Source: Porodaedalea pini (Eukaryota > Basidiomycota > Agaricomycetes > Hymenochaetales > Hymenochaetaceae). From it: 64,000 nucleotides of DNA. Below are positions 1-11,401 of this stretch, one piece after another. The stretch's first letter is position 1; each line of letters starts with the position of its first letter. The position numbers and the translations under genes were made by a program. Location of the stretch: positions 310,001 through 374,000 of the forward strand of contig NBAY01000035.1 of assembly GCA_002794775.1 (NCBI GenBank), read 5' to 3'. The notes beneath the pieces were generated by a model that did not search any database, was not told the DNA's origin, and saw only the letters and a program-made list of their open reading frames with translations.

Positions 1-1167
1 CGTGATCCCGATACAGCTGCACCATGCCTTCTGCCAACAGTTTTGTTGTCGTAGGGATCACGTGCATCTGCTTCGAGAATCTGTCTACAAAGATGCAGAT
101 GGCATTGTGTCCCTTCGAGTCTGGGAGCTCTCCAATGAGATCGACTGTGATGATCTCCCAAGGACCTTCAGGAATTGTGTTTGGATGGAGTGGTCTTGAT
201 CTCAAGGCCCTCAGAGCTTTTGTTCATTGGCAGCAATCGCACCCTCAGACGTACATTCTGATGTCCAAGAACATTGAAGTCCACCAGAAGTCTCAACAGA
301 CCAACTCCACTGTCTTTGATGCTCCTGGGTGTCCAGCCAGTACCGAGTCGTGACACTCCCGCAACACAGCCTCCTTCATTGTTGATGGTATGTACACCTT
401 TCCCTTCATCTGCCACAACCTGTTGACCTCTGTCATACCTGTCGGCCTCTCTGACTTGTCCTGCACCTTCTGTGCATCACCCACTCATTCCAACACTTCA
501 TCACATGATGTCCTCACCACTCCCCAGTTCAGCCACTTCTCCTTGATGAAGATGACCCCATCATTGTCATCCTTGCCCTTGTCGTAGCCTGCTTTGCATG
601 ACAGCAGGTCCGCCTTGCCCATGGTCTTCCCCAACTTATGTTCGAGGTAGAAGTTGAACTCTTCAAGTTCTGTCCTCCAGCAAGCTTGTCGGTAGCTCAA
701 CTTTTGCACTGACCTGAAGTATGTGAGGTTGGCATGGTCTGACCAGATCTCGATCTTATGATGGGCGCCGAGGAGGTACTGCCTCCATTCCTTGAGTGCT
801 GAAACAATTGCGAGCATCTCCTTGTCGTAGATCTCGTAGTTTCATTCTGCCAGTAGGAGCGCCTCTGACCGGTAGGTGATCACCCTCCACTTGCCTTCCT
901 GCTTCTGCAATAACACACCCCCAAGTGTGAAGTTCGATGAGTCCACCTCTACATGGAAAGGGCCCTCGTCATTGGCAATTGCCAGGACTGGAGGTGAGCT
1001 GAGACGATGCTTCAGCTCCTCAAACACTTCCTGCTGTTCGGTCTCCCATACCCAGCCCTTCTTTCCTGTCAGTGACATTAGTGGTTGGACTACCTTGCTG
1101 TAGTCTTTGATGAAACACCTTAGCCAGTTCCCCATTCTGAGGAACTTTTGGAGTTCCTTGAGGTTGT

Positions 1168-2904
1168 GAAAGGAAATTTTCGCACATTTGGAAACGCCGA
1201 TCAAGGCAGATCATCGTCGACCATACATGATTACGTGGTCACCTGATCTTGACGGATACTTGCCCAGGCAAAAATCCGTCAGTCACAGTCACGCTACACC
1301 GTCACACCTTGTGACATGGCACATAAACGTCAAGAAAACAAAGGACAACCAATGGAGGTTGATCCCCAATGCACCAAGTGCATGCTACTACAGAACGTAG
1401 CACAGAAGGTCCCAGAACTCCTGAAGACAATAGGATTAATGGACCAGGATGTCACATTATGAGCACACAAGTGGGAAGGCCAATCCCCATACTTTGAAAC
1501 AGGACAGGCAATCTACTATCGAGATGCCAAGACATATAAAGTCCACATCAGTAAAGAAGAACGTGGCATGGAGAACTACAAATGGGATACAGTCATCCAA
1601 TACAATAAGGAGCCACATGAAGAATGCAGGAACTGCAAGATGATGATACGAATACCTACCCCGAGTCCAGTACAAGGGAATGATGTACCAATACATATAA
1701 CAACAGCACTCAAGCACTGTTGGGCATACCTCAGGGACATAAAGCATCAAGGCACGATTATGCTATACGAATTCGAGCACGTGTCACGAAGACGAACATT
1801 CAAGATCACTCTAGCCTTAGGAGTACATGACCCACCGTTCACAATGGAGACATGTCTCGGCGGAGCAGCCTTAACACCGAGCGGACCTGACACTGAATGG
1901 CGATCCAAGAATAACCCATGGATCCACATGGTTATCCCCAATGGATTTGAATGGGAGGAATGACCATCCGAGCGCAGCAATGCCACCCGATAGGCTATAC
2001 AGTGCCACAACCGAGGAAGACGCTTCGAGAAGCAGGGAAGTAAAGCCCCGATATAGAAGCACATGGGAGAAGCAGGAGGTTAATTAAACCGAAGCATGTG
2101 GAGAACGTGGGAGCCCGACTACCGAATCAGTGATGTACTCACCCGAGCGTGCGGGTCATGACATCATGTGACTCACACCGCAGTCTAAATTGCAGAATGC
2201 AAGAAAACCATTGGATGGAGTACATGTGCATACATCCCCACCGCAGCAGCCAAGTGCTGCGGCCACCTGAAACATAGGAAGGAGATGGAAGGGCATCTGG
2301 TTGGACAGAACGTAAAGAAATTAGAAATTCAGTAGGCTATATAAGGCCGAGTAACTAGCACCCCAGATCCCCATTCTCTATCGCTTTAGCTTTTACAGTA
2401 CGGTTTTAGCTACCTGCATAGCTATCTTCTTACCCCTACCTCTACATCTATAACTACCACTGTGTAATATCCTCCTTGGTTGAATAACGAGTCCGCCCCA
2501 TACTGGGTTGAGGATTTGTCCCAAGTTGAATAAGGATTGACTTTGATTGAGTAGACCCTCAGCTACGCCACGCTTAGAAGGTTCCTCTCATTGTCCACAG
2601 AACCAAGTCTGGTTGAGTGCATCTCGGCTACGCCAAGCCTTGCAGTTTGCCTCCTAGACAACATCACAGCATAACTGAACGTCTCTCGACCCTCTAGGGC
2701 ATTACCTCCCCTATCTGCTGTAACTAAGTGCTTTCAATACCAACCTCAGGTTCCACCTGATAAGGGCAGCAAAGGAGAAGCTGGTTACGGGATCGGTCGA
2801 AGATAAGTAAAGTCGTCTCGGTAACACACCACTCAGAGGACCCTACAGTCCGGAAGGCAACACCTTCGTGGTTAAAGAATTGGAATATTTGCCCGACCCT
2901 AACA
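1168..2904. mobile_element. 1,737-bp insertion with TG...CA ends inside the gypsy pol (solo-LTR-like)
   Basis: The gypsy sequence is continuous across this segment. Left flank GAGGTTG (to 1167) and right flank GGTTGCGAG (from 2905) share GGTTG, a 5-bp target duplication. The insert starts TGAAAGG and ends CCTAACA, the TG...CA ends of LTR elements. It holds a TATA-like box near 2337-2345 (ctatataagg) and one unrecognised 131-codon open frame at 1568-1963. I see no reverse transcriptase, integrase or transposase. A very long solo LTR fits best; a non-autonomous LTR element is the alternative. Confidence 0.7.
1250..1281. repeat. Imperfect hairpin palindrome (copy 1)
   Basis: Arms TGACGGATACTTGCC and GGCAAAAATCCGTCA are near-perfect inverted repeats around a 2-base loop. 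The motif lies about 80 bp inside the 1168-2904 insertion. A related copy with the same flanking ggtca...tgat lies at 9180-9211. Confidence 0.7.
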
Positions 2905-3070
2905 GGTTGCGAGGGGTGGGCCAGCTAGCGATCGCTTCCATCTTTGCCAGGTCAGCCTTCAGTTTGCCATTGCCAATGATATGACTGAGATACTTGATGA
3001 CCTTGACATCGAACTCGCATTTCTCCAGTTTCAGGTACAGGCCATTTTCTCAAAGGATCTGAAGTACGCT

Positions 3071-4045
3071 GAAAGGTGAGGGTACGGGTCTACAGGCAGA
3101 CTCAGACCTGATTGAGTTCGGCCACTGGGGGTTCACTCTAACATGTCTGATGGAGGGGATAGTGTCAGGAAGTGTAGGGAAGTGTAGGGGAATACTCAGG
3201 ACTAGGTGTCGACTCAGGGACACGAGTACAAAGGATGACCGGCAAAATGTGCCTAAATGTGGTCGGAGAACAAAGAGCAACTACAATCTTGACAACCCGG
3301 GCTCGGAAACTCGCCAGTGAAGACAGTAATCGAAACGATTCGTCGAGAAGATTCTGAATCTGAAAAGATCTCGAGATGCGGTGCAGAATTGACAGAGATA
3401 TGGCAGTTGCACTGGTTGCGGCTGGCGGAACACACGGAACTCCCGGAACCGAAAAGCTATTTTTGTAGCTCTATGACGCGGACTCGGAATCGTGCAAGAC
3501 AAGACAGTATTCGAAAGCTATTTTAGACGAGATTACGAATCTGAAGAGAGCTTGAGAATCGGTTAAGAACTGAGGGAGATATAGCAAAAGCAAGATTTGG
3601 CCAAAAACGGGACTCGAGACGGAATGGACGGAACGGACGGAACGACACTGAACAGCGACGGAGACAAGAAATAAAGACTGGGACTGACTCAGGGGAACTA
3701 AACTTCTATTTTTGAGACATTTACATGAGTGTTTAAATAACCAACAGAGGGTTGAGCCTCTGAGCGGTGTACAAAGGACACAAAGACAGACCGGAGGCTC
3801 TAGCCAAACAACACCAAACAGCCGGAACTCGGAGCCGGAACTCGAGAACATGAGTAATTAAGCTTTGGGAGGCTTGGAACAATACCAGATGTGACCCAAA
3901 ATGGACTTTGGTGGCTCACTGGTGCAGAACCAAGCTGTATGCATTGAGTTAATACTGCCAAACACTGAAACTGTCCTGAAATGCGTTGGGGATACTTGTA
4001 AGACTGTCCTGAGTCGAGTTGAACCTATTAGAGCTGATTCCGAGG
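3071..4045. mobile_element. Second insertion (about 1 kb) interrupting the RT region of the gypsy relic
   Basis: Gypsy RT sequence stops at about 3070 and resumes at about 4046. Both borders carry AGGATCT, which corresponds to one site in the intact element. This could be a target duplication, but the two borders diverge outside those seven bases. The content matches nothing I recognise and has no transposition gene. It contains the diverged direct repeat described separately (3297-3600). The exact ends are uncertain by 10-20 bp. Confidence 0.5.
3297..3600. repeat. Diverged tandem direct repeat, unit about 180 bp
   Basis: The segment from about 3302 (ctcggaaactcg...gacagtaatcg...gattctgaatctgaaaag) recurs from about 3482 (ctcggaatcgtg...gacagtattcg...gattacgaatctgaagag). 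Matching blocks appear in the same order, including gacagagatatggca against gagggagatatagca. The match is partial and was found by eye. Confidence 0.6.
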
Positions 4046-4606
4046 CTAGCGGCATCAGGATCTCCACAACACGTCTCGACATCTCGATATGTTCCTCTAT
4101 GGTTTCTGAGAGGATCAGGATGTCATTGAGGTAGACGATGATCATGTTTGCGTAGATCAGGTCCTTGAAGATGTGGTTGACAAACACCTGGAACATTGCC
4201 GGTGCATTGCAGAGACCAAAGAACATCACCATCGGTTCGAAAAGACCCATGTTGGTGCAGAAAGCTGCCTTCCATTCATCACCTTCATGGATTCAGATGT
4301 TGTAGTATCCCCATTGTAAGTCAAGCTTTGTGATGAACTTTGCTTTCTTGACCTTGTCGACTAATTTGTCGATGAGGGGAAGAGGGTATTTGTTTTTTAT
4401 CGTGCCCTCATTGAGTTTCCTATAATCCTGAATTGGGCGTAGGGACTTGTCTGCCTTCTTGATGAAGAAGAAGGGTGATGCCATCAGTGAAATTGACTTT
4501 CATATGTGACCTGACTTCAGGTTCTCCTCAAGGAAATCCTTCAGTGACTCCTGTTCTGTTGGTGTCAGTGGGTAGATCTTACAGTTGCTGGGTTTGAAGT
4601 CGGGTT

Positions 4607-5302
4607 TTAGGTCGATAACGTGGTCCCATAGTGTTCCGGTAGTTTCTTGAATTCCTTCTCTGAGAAGACATCTGCATAGTCGTTGAGATATGTGGGCCAG
4701 GATGCCTTGTCCATTTGCACTTCTTGTACCCTCCTCATTTCTTCCACAGCTTCCTTCTCAATCACACATTCCTCTGGACAGCGGGTGAATTCAATCGAAC
4801 CCATCTTCCAGTCGACTTCTGGGTTGTGGCGTCGAAGCCAGTTGTAACCAAGGAAGATGTTTGACGACGCCAGGGATGGTACCACAAGGATGATCCTTTC
4901 CTTGTGGTGTCCAATCATTAGTTCAATGTCGACGTGGTTCTTGATCAATCCGGCCTCATTGTGCGTGCTGTCTGCATTGAGCACCATGAGGGGTCTGATG
5001 TATTGCTTGGTCTCCAACCCATACTGTTCCACAAACCTCACATTGATGCATGATCCTGTACATCCTGAATCCATGAGGGTGTGTGCATCCACCTCTCTCA
5101 TTTCACCCACCACACTGTGTCCAACGTTCAGGAGGAGGTCCAGCTGGCATCTGCCAGTTCCCCTCATGAACAGCTGCTCGTACTCGTTGTTCTCACTCAC
5201 ACCAGTGGGGGTTTCATAGTCAGGAAAACCATCAACACTGTTTGCATCTATGTATTGTACAGGCAGTTGGTTATATTTTAACAAGTCCGAACTTGAAACC
5301 AC
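4607..5302 (-). pseudogene. Retroviral-type aspartic protease region of the decayed pol
   Basis: A 231-residue open stretch matches residues 1-230 of the intact pol at 46149. The protease motif is present as MDSGCTG, where the intact copy has VDSGCTG. The stretch ends at the entrance to reverse transcriptase, where a frameshift near 4600-4640 breaks the reading frame. The next matching piece is 4484-4293, in another frame. Confidence 0.88.
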
Positions 5303-5586
5303 TTGAACTTCTTGGTCAGTCGCCCCGATGGCTACGCCTGACCACTTGCAAAATCCTGCGAGTCGACGACCTCTTCGTCATCTCCTTCCTCCACATAGTC
5401 CTCCACTGTCATCCTTCAAGTGTCTACAACTTCCTCAAATGCTGATTCCTTCATTGTGCCTAGCTTGTCGGCCAGGAGGCAACGTTCACATGGCGCCATC
5501 ATCTGCAGCATGTGCTGCACGATCCCCTGTCCTTGTGGGCACTTGTCCTTGAAGTGACCCAGCTGGCCACAGATCCAGCACGCTCG

Positions 5587-6327
5587 TCAGTGTTGTGCCT
5601 CATTCATCGAGACTTCTATAGGCTGACCAGTGCCGCCAAAAGTGACGCTGGTCGCGTTGTGTTTGTCGACGTGGGGGACTGCCACCTGGTGACAAGCCAG
5701 GGGTGCCTGCTGCTGCTGTGGGCATGGTGGGAGCAGAAATGCGCAGCCTTGTTGGATGGCGCGGATTTGTTGTTCACCACAGTCAATCTCAATGGCCTTC
5801 TTCTTCCAGGCATCGTACGTCATTGGGACCAGCGTTGACCTCAATACCCCATGAACCACCTCAATGCTCATTGCTTGCTTCAGGTGGTCACAGATGATGC
5901 CGTCGTCTGTTAGACCCACTCTCATGATGATGATGTCGAGCTTCTGGAAGAACTCGTTGGCAGTGAGGTCCTTCTGAACCTTGGTTTGAAACTCCGCTAG
6001 CACCTTTTCATTCCGGTTTGGGTCATCGAATGAGGCATCCAGGTGTTCCTGAAACCTGGTCCAACTGTCGGTGAAGGTTACGATGCCGGCCATCATCGAT
6101 TCCTCCATGTAGTTTTGCATCCACGTCGCCGCATTGCCACCCTTTAGGTAAGAGAGGGCAACATAGATCTTGCTTTCTGATGTGGGGTATCTGTTTGGAT
6201 TCATAGAGACAAAAAGGAGGACTTCATGTTTGAAGTCCAAGTAATCATCACTGCCAGTGAATTCACGTGGCTGGGCGACGTTGATGTTGGGGGTCGGGGG
6301 ATTGGTGGTGGCAACCGGTGCTGGGGC
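5587..6327 (-). pseudogene. gag fragment of the decayed gypsy element
   Basis: The translated segment (about 217 residues from 6240) aligns with residues of roughly 50-270 of the intact gag at 45034-46113, including the stretch around VALSYLKGGNAATW. The N-terminal 28 or so codons are lost by the deletion that fuses the LTR to gag. A stop interrupts the frame just before the CCHC zinc knuckle, and the knuckle itself is recognisable but broken near 5520-5580. Gag would form the particle shell; this copy is dead. Confidence 0.88.
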
Positions 6328-6768
6328 TGTTAGGTGGGAGTCCAGGAGATGACTCAGACTGGACAGGCCTCAGCTGACTGTCGTCTGGGATGTGCTATAC
6401 TCAAGCGGGGACTCGGGACATGCTATACTCAGGCTAGGTCATCACGGAGGTAAGAGGATTAATACAATATACTCTACTACAGGAGGGGGACACGGTTTTT
6501 TCACCTAGGTTGTCACGGAGGTAAGAGGAAAAGCAGAACAGGTGTTCAGATGCAATTCCTCTTCCTTATATACAGTGATCACCTCATGAGAACCGGTTGC
6601 CCCATTGTCTGGGATTACATAAAGGGAGTGGAATGGAACAAATGAAGGTCATGTGAAAGGAGTGTGGGAAATGATTGAAAAGATGATTAATTATAATGAA
6701 AAGGATTGATTAAAAGAAAAGAAATGATAAAAGGAAAATAAAAGAAAGGAAAAGTTTGAGTCCTGACA
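6328..6768 (-). repeat. LTR of the decayed gypsy element
   Basis: Reading + strand, it begins TGTTAGGTGGGAG and ends GAGTCCTGACA, matching the 424-bp solo LTR at 57970-58393 along its length with numerous transitions and small insertions (441 bp here). On the minus strand it is the 5' LTR. Its inner end runs straight into gag sequence. Confidence 0.92.
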
Positions 6769-9100
6769 GAATCACTCAGTCGCATGCTTCATGCCACGCA
6801 CTCGTGGACTGCAGCCCTTGTCATGCACACTGATCATCTAACTGGGCTGTCTGCACCTTGAGCCAGACCTCACTGCCAACGTGTATGCTTGCAATCTCAC
6901 CATCATGTCCTTCTTTGTATACCATGCATGTTGCAACCTGCACTACTCCTTACACTGTGGTGGAAAGAGAAGCAGTCAGTATTCACTGGCATGACACTGA
7001 GGATATGCAAGTGAAAGGAGGCTTTGTACCAGTAGTAGGGAGCAGTGGCCAACCTCTTTTTTGGTTGTAGACTTCAGATACTCTTAGATGAACAGAAAGT
7101 GGGACAAAGCTATAGATTAGGGGTAAGAGTGCCTGTCCTTATATACAGTACAATTGAATAGTTTACTATAAAGAGTAAAGTGAGCATATGGTGCATAGTC
7201 ATCCTTATTATTAAATGCAACCTCCTACTTTCAACACAGCCACATGCTGACTAAATTCGGACTTTCAATTTTCTTGATGCTTCCTTTTTCCTTCTTTAGC
7301 TGGCACACACATGCTCCTGCTCCGGCCAGCTCCAAAATTTTTGACGACTCAAAGTGGCAACATTGCAGATCATCACATGATGTCTGCACATGGGCACACA
7401 TCTGTGAGCAGACTGCTCTGTAGGCTCAATCAACTCATTTCCCATATGAAAAAATTTGTAAAAAATATGAATAAAATCGCAAAAATTAGGGAGAAAATAA
7501 TTGAGTTAAATCATGCTCTTCTCCAGAAACTTTTATGGCTAAAAGTGGTAGTATGAAAATCATCTACAATCAATTTTATACTCCGAGCTCAAACAAGTCA
7601 TTCCTCACATGAAAAGGTTAAGAACAATGCTGAAAAAAACAAGTCAATTAGAAAACTATTCTGCTATTTTCTCTATGCGTATTATAAAATAAATTTCAGT
7701 AGAAAATCAATCAATTTGATCTGTCCTGATGATGCATGAATAGATCACCTACTTTACTATTAATAAAAAAGGCCTTTCCCTCTGAGTTTCTCTCAGAAAC
7801 ATCTCCTTTTGCCTAGACACTTTCTCTTCTGTTTCATCCCATTTGGATTAGTTACTCATCATCATCTTCTTCTTCTTCAGCATCTATCAATTTTCCACTT
7901 TAAAAAAATCATTTTTTTTCATTCTCTCAGTTAACCATAGTACTTATTTGACTGATTCAAAAGACTAAGATATACATTATCTTATCTCTTCTGTGCCTGT
8001 AATTACTCACCAGCTTATTTTAAATGATAGCTATGCTCCCTCTATTTCTCACATACATTCTCATTGGTCTTTCAATTCATGATGAAGCATATAATTAGGA
8101 AACAATATCTACTGGAAGGCACCTAGGTAGTGCTGACACTTGAGCCCACAAGACAGACAGGACAAAACAATCTTTGTTGCTGTCAGAGAGACTAGAAATA
8201 CATACAGGCAAATTGTCTACTCACCTTTGCTGCTGTCAGAGAGACTGAGGCAACAAAGGCACTGGAACAGGTTCAAATAGAAAGGATTAGATAATAGGAA
8301 CTGTATAGTACCAGTCTAAAAGGAATCTATTGAAAATTACTCTCAGAATACATAAACTATTGGCCCAATGCTTGCTAGAGTATAGTGCAACTCAGTATAG
8401 TTGCATATGAGCTTCAGATGGGTTAGAGAGTGAAGAGAATATGAAAAGGATATGAACCAAAAATAATGTACCAGACTCTAAAGGTCCAGAGCCTGTGCTG
8501 CCACCAAGTCTTGGACTCAGACTCCTTATAGTTGTGGTATAGTCTTATAATTGCGATAGAGTTTGTGCATCTCAGAATGTCAGATGCTTAGTACGTCAGA
8601 GTTGAATTATGATGTTCAGGAGGTCAGCAACATGTCAGAAGTGGTAAGAATGCTCCAGCAGGCTTACACCTAAAGCCTTTTTTGAATATAATATAAGATG
8701 TCCTAACATAATATCTATATTATATAAAGAATATCTTTTCTATTTTAAATAGAGACATGAGATGCAGGTATTATGCAGTACATTTCTCTATTGAAGGAGA
8801 CTTATTCTATCTTCAAATTCTCAACAACCAATATTGTACTTAGTGAGGCTTTGTTATAGATAGAATGCCATACAATAAAATTCAGATTGCTTTCAGACAT
8901 GTGCATGTGAAATATATATTGTTTTGAAATTGAAATTTATGAGAACTGAGATGAAGCATTGTCTATAGGACTCAGACTGATGGCCAGCAAAAAACTTTGA
9001 GTAGATACAGCTTTTAGAATGAGAAATTGCACCAATTAAATCTGAAGAACCAAAGAACTCAGATCAAGCAATGTCCAAAAAACTCGGATTGATGGCCAGC
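6769..9100. other. Gene-free, AT-rich, CpG-poor stretch
   Basis: I see no gene with conserved motifs. The DNA is AT-rich with few CpG, like the adjacent gypsy relic, so it is probably old repeat DNA. A short direct repeat (tgctgtcagagagact) occurs near 8178 and 8230. A 50-bp diverged repeat occurs at about 8940-8995 and 9054-9107, sharing gatggccagc. No LTR, TIR or transposase remnant is recognisable. Confidence 0.6.
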
Positions 9101-9127
9101 GGAGTTCCCGGCGAAGCCGGGAACTCC
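9101..9127. repeat. Perfect 12-bp-arm hairpin with GAA loop
   Basis: GGAGTTCCCGGC and GCCGGGAACTCC are perfect inverted repeats around GAA. The hairpin is CpG-containing inside CpG-poor DNA. It is followed 4 bases later by CTGG then T, which would fit the CTRR|T end of a Helitron, but no matching 5' end or Rep/helicase gene was seen. Confidence 0.75.
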
Positions 9128-9179
9128 AGGGCTGGTATGAGCATATAGTTGGAGTTCTGGAAGTTGGTCATGTGATTAG

Positions 9180-9211
9180 TGACAGATATTTGCTCAGGCA
9201 AGTATCCGTCA
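9180..9211. repeat. Imperfect hairpin palindrome (copy 2)
   Basis: Arms TGACAGATATTTGC and GCAAGTATCCGTCA flank TCAG. The two arm mismatches are both C-to-T. It resembles the hairpin at 1250-1281, including the preceding ggtca and tgat bases, over about 50 bp. It lies between the gene-free stretch and the first host gene. Confidence 0.65.
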
Positions 9212-9541
9212 GTTATTTATAGTTCAACAGATACTGATACAAATTTTTACATGTATACCAAAAAAAAAAGGTATCTTTGATGGACTTGAAGGTAATAATG
9301 GTTGTGACAGAAAGGCTTGGAGACTGAGAGTGGTTACAAACTACAATATTCATATTCATATTACCGGTTTTCGCCGAAGTTGTTACTCTTGTATTTGTGG
9401 GAGGAAAATACTCAATTCGCAGTTGTAACGGATCGTGGCTGTCTCGCCACCGGTACGCGTCTCAACATTCATGTCTGCCGTTCCTCATACTGCTACTGCA
9501 AAGTGATTTTAACCCGAGCTTCACTCATCGGCTCAAAAGCA

Positions 9542-11081
9542 ATGCCCAAATCATCGGCGCCAGCTACCGAGCTGCAGGATGCCGTCTCAGGCGCAGTCTC
9601 TGCGTTTATGAAGGCAGCAAACCACGCAGTATGTGCAAATCCAGTTGTTCGGCTTCATACGAGAACAATTATTGAATCCCCCAAAATCGGCAGTTAGCTT
9701 CCGTTGAGGAAGGAAGCAGGGAGGAGCTACGGCGCGCGCTACATGATGTACGCGAGGCACAACGCGAGCGCGACGAGTTGCGACGCGAACGCGACGCGCT
9801 CGTCCAGGAGAAGTTGACCACTGCTGTCGAGTTGGAGGCCGCCAAGTGCGATTTGGAGCGGTGGAAAGCTGCGGTGAGCTCAGTCATTGTCGTATTGCTT
9901 CAAAGGTCAGCTTGCTTATTGTGATTTCTTCAGACAGAGAAGGCAGAATGGATGGTATGGCTAAGATACATGATACAGCGAAAGCTAGACTCAAGAGTAC
10001 TCTTTCAGATCAATCACCAAACGGAGTCGATTACGCAGTTACGCCGCGAGGCACAACAGTGGAAAGACCAATTTATGCGCGTCGACGAGGAACGGTTGCG
10101 GCTATCTGCTCGTAACGACGAACTGGTCTCTCAGCAACTCTATGTGCGCGTTCAGTCGATCCATTCATTCTCTTCCATTCCTCTCAAATTTCTATCTAGG
10201 CAAATAGGCGCGACGCATATTATCAGGAGCCACTAACGCCACGCTCACAGGGTCCGCAAGCGCAAGAATCTTCCTCCACTCGCGCGACGTCCTCCAACCA
10301 ATACGCATCTTCATCTGTGGCAGCGAACGGCTACGTGACTGACGGCGATGTGCTCAGTCGACGTGCATCGCGAGGCCAGTCTTATACACAGTTGCCGCGT
10401 GCTAAAGCAGCGCGTAACGTTAGCAGTCACACAAAGCCCCAGCCCGTCGCAAGCTCATCCCGCCGCGTCTCCCATTCACAAACTGCCTCCACGCCGGGAA
10501 AGGTACTCCGTACAGTGCACGTCGTGATGCAGGGCGGTCCTGTCAAGGAGGAGAGCCTTGACTCCGTAGCGCTCGCGTCTGCCGCCACAGGCTCGGAGTC
10601 AGTTGGCGACGAGGAAGAAGTGGAGGAGGAAATCGAGCGTCCGCCGCCGACGCAATCACAGAAGCGGGCTGTCGGAAAGCGCAAGGCGGCAGTGCAGGGC
10701 CAAAATACACGGCGGAAGTGGTCAGAGGACAAGCGGATATACGACGACGACGAGAGCGACAGCGGGACTGCGTCAGAGGCAGATGAATACGTACCGCCGC
10801 CCAAGTCGCGAGCAAGGGAAGATGACGAGGACGAAGACGAGCTTATGCTGGGAGGCGAGGTGCGCATATTTGCTTACAAATACAGCGATTTTATTCACGT
10901 CCTGATGGTGCAGGTCGATCGTCACGAGACTTACGGCTCCCAGAAGACGTTGGTCAGCGGGACACGCACCCCGGCGCGACGTGCACAAACTCAGCCCACA
11001 AAGCAGACAAGCGCGTTGGGGAGGAAGCGAAACAGTCCTTATCCACCGAGCGGCGCAGGAAAGAAGCTGCGGAAACGTTGA
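9542..11081 (+). CDS. Coiled-coil protein with acidic, basic-tailed C-terminal half (unknown function)
   Basis: I do not recognise the family. The proposed model has six exons: 9542-9628, 9694-9873, 9934-9954, 10009-10143, 10200-10859 and 10914-11081, giving 416 residues. All introns are 54-66 bp with GT-AG ends and the phases agree. Residues about 30-150 form a charged heptad-like helix (for example REAQRERDELRRERDAL), so a coiled coil is likely. The rest is low-complexity: Ser/Thr-rich, then acidic runs (EEEVEEEIE, REDDEDEDEL), then a basic tail ending GKKLRKR that could be a nuclear signal. The third exon is only 21 nt and is needed to keep the coiled coil in frame. I chose the ATG at 9542; an in-frame ATG at 9317 would add an unconvincing 75 residues. 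A nuclear or scaffold role is inference only. Confidence 0.72.
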
Positions 11082-11287
11082 GCTGTGCTCTTACTTAAGC
11101 AGTGTCATTCTGTATTTCTGTATCATTATTACGGAAGTTTGTGTACCACCATCCAGCGCGTCGGTATCGAATTGAGTTTACTCGCACTGCATTAGATTCA
11201 TGGAGCCTCGAACGAACGCGCTATGAGATCTTCGGATGGCGTGCACTGACGTGATTTAGGATGCTTTATCAACCATGCCTTACACAT

Positions 11288-11297
11288 CTATATAAGT
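11288..11297 (+). promoter_or_regulatory. TATA-like box upstream of the first oxygenase gene
   Basis: The sequence tctatataag lies about 105 bp before the ATG at 11402, at a plausible core-promoter distance. Confidence 0.5.
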
Positions 11298-11401
11298 TCC
11301 CCGGGCTGCTTGCAAAGCAGCTCTGTAAGCTGTGTGTACTTATAAGAGCGCCGAAGCAGGACGCAGATTCGCATTCACTACTTCTCAGCGTTGATACAGA
11401 A

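Larger units (their letters stand above)
1..6768 (-). mobile_element. Decayed Ty3/gypsy chromovirus copy, truncated by the window edge
   Basis: Read on the minus strand, the order is LTR (6328-6768), gag (about 6327-5340), protease (about 5300-4607), reverse transcriptase (4484-4046, then 3070-2905), RT connection and RNase H (1162-485), integrase zinc finger and start of the integrase core (484-1). Every block aligns with the intact copy at 43906-50163. The LTR joins gag directly, so about 0.79 kb of leader and gag start is missing. The frame is broken by many stops and indels, and the RT box reads YLND instead of YLDD (near 4125). Two further elements are nested inside pol (1168-2904 and about 3071-4045). 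Many differences from the intact copy are CpG to TpG or CpA. It cannot encode a working element. The 3' part and second LTR lie outside the window. Confidence 0.93.

Noticed and set aside
3297..3600. Considered as a CRISPR-like or satellite array.
   Set aside because: Only two diverged units are present, with no constant-length spacers, and the organism is eukaryotic.
10427..10867. A 146-codon minus-strand frame.
   Set aside because: It is antisense to the low-complexity part of the coiled-coil protein gene and is Ser-rich only because it mirrors the acidic repeats.
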